From Hymenochaete sp. R1 (Eukaryota > Basidiomycota > Agaricomycetes > Hymenochaetales > Hymenochaetaceae): 64,000 bases of DNA. The translations under genes were made by a program, and so were the position numbers. Positions 58,496 to 64,000 of the stretch are shown in pieces (positions within the stretch are counted from its first letter, which is position 1; each line of letters begins with the position of its first letter). The notes under the pieces are model-generated. The model ran no database searches. It worked only from the letters and a program-made list of their open reading frames with translations, and was not told where the DNA came from. The stretch lies in contig JAFREE010000015.1 in the NCBI GenBank assembly GCA_019400425.1, forward strand, positions 1 to 64,000, in the 5' to 3' direction.

Positions 58496-59455
58496 TTAAC
58501 CATGCCTGGATAAAGGAATGGTGCATCGAAAGTCAAAGTGATAGTAATATTATAAAAGGTTTCGATACTCGATGCTTCGTATATGCAGCAGGAGTTGTTG
58601 GAATCTTGTCGTTATTAAAGTGATTTGTCATTGTGGTTTCGTTGGAATATAATGGCTTCTCCTCTGGGTAACGATCGCCTTTGTTGATACAAAACTAATG
58701 AAACAAAGCAATTCAAACGTCCTAGTCGCAGCTCAAGCGTAAGCTAAGAAATGCGTCTGACTAATACAGCCTTCACAAGAGAATTTCATTGTGAGAATCG
58801 CCTGCTGAGCGTTTCTGATTCTTTCTCATCAAGCAATTCTCCCTTCGGAACAAACCGGCTTAAGTGAGTCTTTTCAATTCATGCCTCTACTGCAGCAAGC
58901 TCCTGATCATCCGCTGAGCGAGATTGAATTCCACAGTACTTTTGAATGTTGCCGAGCCCATTCAGCGATATAGGTGATGACGGTCATACGTGTCCGATTA
59001 CGACACTCATTTTCTTTCCGGATGAAGAATGAAGCTATTGTCGAGGAGTGAACACATCACAAAATAAAGCCAGGAGCTACTAACGGGTCGGAACGAAGCC
59101 ATCAGACATTCGACTTACCGACTGATGTCGTGGTGAACGATGTTCTCGTTTGAGTCTAAATTTGCCACCTCATAGGCTTAGACCTCTGGGTATGCGGGCA
59201 CACCTGCTGCGTCTCGAAACATTTTTTTGATACCTTCGATGGCTAGGACACGGTAGGTCCATCGATGTGAACTTCTAGCGTCGCCACTTCTATATGTTTG
59301 TTTTATGTTTCGCTGAGGAAGCTTGGAAGATAAGCAGGTGTGTTAAAAACGAAGGCGGCAAAAACCTATAAAATCAGGCGGTATTGAGGACACTTATCCT
59401 TCAGAAACAAGAACCTCAACCCTCTATTTGTCAACCTCCAAGTGCAAGTGTCACT
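58496..59455. other. Intergenic between LysM genes 1 and 2
   Basis: 960 bp. A TATAAAA lies at 59367-59373, about 85 bp upstream of the second LysM start. No further coding region was recognised. Confidence 0.55.
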
Positions 59456-60098
59456 ATGTTTTTCAAAAGTTTTTACCTCGTCGCTCTCTTCGTCTCTCTA
59501 TCGCCCGGTCACGGTGGTGCGTGAAGAACGTCCCTGGCGCATTTATGTCAATCTGAAAATACTTTACAACAGCGTTTGCGCAAGGCAATTGCGCTCGTTC
59601 GTACACCGTAAAGTCTGGAGACAGCTGTGACTCCATTTGCTCGTCACAGAACGTGTCTAGGTATTCCCTTCGATGCTTATCAGTGCGGAGAACCGAAGCT
59701 GACGTCATATTCCTTTGAAGGTACCAGCTGATCCACGCAAATTCGCTCAATCAAGACTGCAGCAACATTCAAGTCGGACAGGTGACGATCATGATTTTCT
59801 CCCCCATATTCGCTCCGTACTGATATCCTTTTTGAAGTCACTCTGTCTCGGTAGAACAGGTCAAGATTGCACTGCCAACAAGGTTCTCCAAACGGGAGAT
59901 ACTTGCTCGTCAATTGAGCAGTCTACAGGAGTCTCCCATGCGACGCTCCTTCACAACAATGCACAACTGTCGCAGGACTGCAGTAACATTTACCCCGGAG
60001 AGGTTGGTTCATACGACTTGAGCTTCGATTTTGTGCACTGATAATCTGAATTTATACAGAGTCTCTGCGTGTCCAAGGACACGATAAACTACACTTAA
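59456..60098 (+). CDS. Secreted two-LysM protein
   Basis: Signal peptide MFFKSFYLVALFVSLSPGH in exon 1. LysM 1: CARSYTVKSGDSCDSICSSQ, then NVSRYQLIHANSLNQDCSNI, QVGQ. LysM 2: QDCTANKVLQTGDTCSSIEQ, STGVSHATLLHNNAQLSQDC, SNIYPGESLCV. The chain ends VSKDTINYT and totals about 150 aa. Five exons; each domain is split at the same place after the VS motif or the final G-Q/E, paralleling gene 3. Domain 2 has lost the Tyr of the YTV motif. Tandem paralogue of the genes at 58086 and 60646. Confidence 0.85.
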
Positions 60099-60645
60099 GC
60101 AATGCTCCGGTAGACGTAGCGTCTCAGGGATATGTTACATGAGTGTTTCTAGTATTCGCTCCATACATATTTGTGAAAATTTGGAATATTGATTCAGTTT
60201 TGGAACACCTTGCTCACCGTTCATTTTCGAACCCAGAACAGAAGCCAGCGCGCATTCGGTCAAATACAAGTCAGCGAAAGCTTCCAAGCTACCCACATGT
60301 CTATCTCTATTTCACCTTTTCAGATCTACTCCCTCTTATTTTGATCCTAACTTTGCACCTTTCCGCTAAAGATAGTGTCTCTTGCTCCTACGCGCCTACG
60401 CTTCACTTGCTTGGCACAGAAGTTTCAAGTAATGAAAGCAATGCGACTGCAATCCAGGGTAAGCGAGCGAGTCAGCAACTCGTTTGGATCCGAAAAGGAT
60501 GAGTTACTTGGCGCCTACGATGGATCTACACCATTTTTGAAACTCGTATTTTAAGTTTGCACTCCGTCCATCTTGCACACGATTGCTCTTAACACCCTTC
60601 TGTTTTGAAAATTCCTTCACAAACTACTCTTTTACACTCCCCGTC
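60099..60645. other. Intergenic between LysM genes 2 and 3
   Basis: 547 bp. No TATA box is clear. The plus-strand ORF at 60143-60502 has no secreted or LysM character and is not called. Confidence 0.5.
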
Positions 60646-61312
60646 ATGTTCTTCAAAATCTTACCTGTCTCTCTCGTCGCTTTCTCACTCACGGCATTCG
60701 GTTAGTAGTACTTTTTGATTCAGAATCGACGGCGAACTCACAGCCAGAGAACAGTCAATGCCTATGTCGTAGACTCGCCCACTCAAAACACCTGCTCCAG
60801 GTCTTACGTCGCCCAGAGAGGGGACGACTGTGACTCCATAGGCGGGAGCAAGCACGTATCTTTGTATGTTCTCCATCCAATCTTCAGTAACCTCTCGCTG
60901 ACGTCCTTGACTGAAGTTTCCAACTGCTGAAGAACAATCCATCTATCGACAGCCAATGCTCCAACATTGAGCCTGGACAGGTACATTGATGACCATGCTT
61001 ACATATACTTATGAGCCTCTCCTAATATTTTTTCTCCTAAAGCAACTTTGCTTGGGCGTCGTTGGCCAAGACTGCACTTCCACGATCGTCGTTCCGGATG
61101 GCATCGGATGCGAGCTTATTGTGGAAGCCACAGGTGTCACTCCTGCTACGCTCCTTAACAACAACCCACTGCTCAATAGCGACTGCAGCAACCTTCGCGC
61201 AGGAGAGGTTAGTTTGCAGTTTCGCATTTTGCTAACCGAGCTGACAGTCGCTTGTCAGGTCCTTTGCGTTGCATCCCAGCCGATTGACTACAACACAATG
61301 TACAAGGCCTAA
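60646..61312 (+). CDS. Secreted two-LysM protein, third tandem copy
   Basis: Signal peptide MFFKILPVSLVAFSLTAF, close to gene 2. An intron ending gccagagaacag opens a spacer (VNAYVVDSPTQN) absent from gene 2. LysM 1: TCSRSYVAQRGDDCDSIGGS, KHVSFFQLLKNNPSIDSQCS, NIEPGQ. LysM 2: QDCTSTIVVPDGIGCELIVE, ATGVTPATLLNNNPLLNSDC, SNLRAGEVLCVA. It ends QPIDYNTMYKA. About 170 aa. Both domains have drifted from the consensus (VPDGIGC in place of V-x-GDTC in domain 2), so glycan binding may be altered. Exon borders were inferred from frame. Confidence 0.82.
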
Positions 61313-61725
61313 AGTCTTCACCTTCGAACACACAGTTCTGGGAACTGTCCATTATCTTCTCTTTTCTTTCTGGGTCGCTTAGGGGATTCATGTATAAGTA
61401 GTATGTTCTGTGATAATTCGATTCGAGTGCTATAGATAGAGATTGTGTTTATGAATGTTGCAAAGCAGGTAACACAATGTTCCTATCGTAACTACAACAG
61501 ACGTGCAAAAAGAATACACGGCCTGCTTGAGTAAGGAGGTATCAGGCAACTCTTATTAAAGAAGCCGATTGTGTTATTTTTGGCTACACATTGACCTCCT
61601 CAAATCATTGAAAAAAAGATCTGGGAGGCTTCGATAGAGCCGACTAAGCTTCAAGCTAGACGCGCATAAGACATGATAAAAGTGCAATTTGCAAAGCAAA
61701 ACCATAACAATGACACAGGTAGATA
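61313..61725. other. Convergent intergenic region
   Basis: 413 bp between LysM gene 3 and the DUF1764 gene 3' ends. Nothing recognised. Confidence 0.5.
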
Positions 61726-62491
61726 CTAGAAACCTACGTCCAGTGAGCTGGGGGGTAGATGAAGCTGAAGACAATGAACTTACAACATTTACAATCGAAC
61801 GGACACAAAGGAGTATCTGCGGAAGTCAAAGTCAGTAATAATGTGATGCAATCAAAATAAAGCTTTTTATCTACCTCCCCCTTCGTCACCAATACCCAGT
61901 TCGTCTTCCTTGTACACCAAGAAGCCTTCATCCGTAGTTCTCCCTATGAGAATTAGTCGGTGAAAGATACGTCACAAAAATTAATGATTTAAACATACGA
62001 GGCCCAGAACCCCTCGAGTCCCTGAACCGCGATAGATTGTCGTCTTCGTCTTTCCGCTTCCCAGACAATTTCCTGCTCTTTGTCGAAGCTACGGCGTTTG
62101 CCTTTGGAGGCTTCGAGGAGCTGATGCCTACAGATGGGTCGCGAACAGTCTCTACGTTGCGAGGGCGTTTTTGCTTCGATGATAGTGCGTTTGCCTCATC
62201 TCTTGCATTGTCCTTAGTTTGTTCCGACTTCCCCTTCGTGAGCTTCAAGTTAGATGTTCCTGTCTCCCCACCCACAGCCGACGCCGTATCGTCACGGTCA
62301 AGTTCGTCACCATCGGAGAGTTTCTTCCGTTTCTTGGACTTCTTTTTCGGCGGAACGACCGAGTCATAGGCTTTGGAAGTCGAAGGGGCGTTCTCTTTGC
62401 CTTTGCCTTTCGACTCCCGGAGAGACTTGTCGGCAAGGATGTCGGCTTTGGAGACTTTGCCCGAAAAAATATCGTCGATTTCAGAAGGCAT
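61726..62491 (-). CDS. DUF1764 family protein
   Basis: Conserved eukaryotic protein of unknown function. It starts MPSEIDDIFSGKVSKADILA, followed by a long Lys/Ser/Asp-rich disordered segment with nuclear-localisation-like PPKKKSKKRKK. The conserved C-terminal part comes from small exons: RTTDEGFLVYKEDELGIGDE, then DTPLCPFDCKCCF. The final Cys-Phe and stop come from a last exon of 8 nt at 61726-61733, reached through an acceptor ctggacgtag. Reading through instead would add a non-conserved tail. The CPFDCxCCF ending is the family hallmark and suggests metal binding. About 195 aa. Confidence 0.88.
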
Positions 62492-62749
62492 GAATTTTTA
62501 AGACTGAGTTTCGAGTTTTGTTGATTCGATTGATGCTAGGGATCGACAAGATAAAAGATCGACGAAGGCACTCCTTCCTTCGAAATTCAAAGTTAGAACT
62601 TTTCCGGTAGTCTAACGCCAGTTCAGGCATGCATTTTTTTTTGTGGCGGTAGTGGAATATGATCTTTGTTTCGTTTTATATATAAGTTTTAGGACCCAAA
62701 AGTACAGCTATGCAATAAAATTACCAATATGTTGTGAGCAGAGCCAACA

Positions 62750-63823
62750 CTATTCTCCGAAATACTCGTTTACTAAAGCCTTCTTCCGCAGACCCAGTAA
62801 AACTTGTTCCATTTCAGCTCGAGTAGGTAGTTTAGGCGCCAGCAGATCCTCAGTGCTCAGCAGGGGTATAAATGTCGCACCAGCTCTTGCACGCTCGATA
62901 GCCTCTATATCAGCTCCTGAGTGTTCTTGCCCGTTTGATTCCGACATTTCTATATCTCCTTTTACGTCCGGTGCTTGGGGTTTATCACGAATTGGAAGTG
63001 GAGGTTTCGAGGATGAATCGAAGACATTCTTTAACCTTTGATACGCCTCTTCCCATTCTGCAGTTGCCGATATCAGCTTGTGACAAAATGAGGTAGTTTG
63101 AGGGCGCACCTTCCTCCTCTGCTCGCCTCTCATACTCAAGCAGAGTCCCATCTTGCTCGTCCAAGTCTCCATAGTATGCAGGGCCCTGGTTCATGAACTT
63201 CTTATAGAAGGCTTGAGCTTGGTTCTCTTCGTCCTGCTCTTTTTGTCGTCCTTGAAATAATTCTTTCACGCCAGGGAGTTCTTTCGCCCGTCCGAAGTAT
63301 CTAATCGGGATGCATTCGTCAATATACCCCTGCGATTATTCACAATGACTCACTTATAGCCTTTAGTTCCAGGTACTTCTTTCCCGTCATCGTCTAACAT
63401 TGCTAAGTTTCTCCGGTAATTTGCACCACCAAGAGCGACTATTTGATTTTCCCAGTGCCTTTTCTCCCGCAAGAGCTTATTGATTTCGTCATTCAAGTCT
63501 CGGACCTCGTAGTCCGTTAGGCCAGCTGATATTACCATTGGTAAATGATCGAGGAGGGAAACAATCGCAGACTTACCATCCTGAATTTTCGACACCTTTC
63601 TGCTGATCTCCCTCAGGATTTCTCCCCGCCACCTTTCACAGTCACGCAAGCTCTTGCAAGCGCTAGCCATGCGAGGCCTCCTGTCACTTCGTGTTCCGAG
63701 GCCAAGCTCAGCTGCCTGTGCCTCGCGGAAACGATAAAGCATAGATTGCGCCTTCTCTTCATTACGGGCCTATGAAACAAGTTTTAACATTGTAACACTA
63801 TAGAAGGGAGACTGACACACCAT
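62750..63823 (-). CDS. ISY1: Pre-mRNA-splicing factor ISY1
   Basis: Component of the NineTeen/catalytic spliceosome, active around the first step. Exon 1 contributes only the ATG (63821-63823), followed by gtgtgt. The next exon gives ARNEEKAQSMLYRFREAQAA and RPRMASACKSLRDCERWRGE. Later exons carry GLTDYEVRDLNDEINKLLRE, ALGGANYRRNLAMLDDDGKE, YFGRAKELPGVKELF and AYYGDLDEQDGTLLEYE. After WEEAYQRLKNVFD the C-terminal part has LPTRAEMEQVLLGLRKKALV and ends NEYFGE. The motif order matches ISY1 throughout. About 300 aa. Confidence 0.95.
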
Positions 63824-64000
63824 TTTCAATCGTTAATGAGCAGAACAGGGCGAAAAGTGTGAGTGTTCGCTGTTGTTTGAGCTCAACGCCGGCGCGTTTG
63901 GCATAGAACGACGGGTGAGGTGAGTGAACGTCCAGTGTCGATCATCGTAGTCCATGAAGAATTCCAAACTTCGATGGATTCTGCAACTTTACACTCTTTG

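Noticed and set aside
1..64000. CRISPR arrays, bacterial operons or prophage
   Set aside because: The DNA is clearly eukaryotic with spliced genes; no direct-repeat spacer arrays were seen.

Overview
The window is eukaryotic nuclear DNA from a filamentous basidiomycete, most likely an Agaricomycete. The genes are dense and carry many short introns (about 45-70 nt, GT..AG, with CTNAC-like branch points). The contents fit this lineage: a class II secreted heme peroxidase, LysM secreted proteins, a trifunctional folate gene, a full-length STE6-like ABC exporter and an SNF5 protein with a GATA finger. No rRNA, CRISPR array or large transposon was seen. One intron-containing tRNA-Gln is present. 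The first 74 bases are pure C and look like an assembly or sequencing artefact.

Layout. 1-1.6 kb: gene-poor, pyrimidine-rich DNA. 1.6-12.7 kb: a mitochondrial PDK-type kinase, ORC3 (DNA replication), a small minus-strand ORF and FOL1 (folate synthesis). 13.5-24 kb: lineage-specific proteins of unknown role (two Ser/Pro-rich proteins, a long coiled-coil protein, a secreted Ser/Gly/Ala-rich repeat protein, a tail-anchored membrane protein) and tRNA-Gln(CTG). 24.3-33.5 kb: ISD11 (Fe-S cluster assembly), SEC11 (signal peptidase), a class II peroxidase with an incomplete Mn site, a free-standing peroxisomal enoyl-CoA hydratase 2 and the 75-78 kDa subunit of complex I. 34.2-42.5 kb: a long (GA)n tract, the STE6-like exporter and a RING protein. 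43-51 kb: an unresolved gene fragment, an Hsp20, TRP4, an F-box protein, the mini-protein OST4 and QCR8. 52-57.3 kb: SNF5. 58-61.3 kb: three tandem LysM genes. 61.7-63.8 kb: a DUF1764 protein and the splicing factor ISY1.

Most genes are single-copy housekeeping loci with no operon-like logic. Several serve mitochondria (PDK, ISD11, complex I, QCR8) and several the secretory pathway (SEC11, OST4), but clustering by function cannot be claimed. The accessory part is the peroxidase, the LysM trio, the secreted repeat protein and the orphan coding regions. Splice junctions were inferred by eye from GT/AG, reading frame and family alignment from memory, so gene spans are firmer than individual exon edges.
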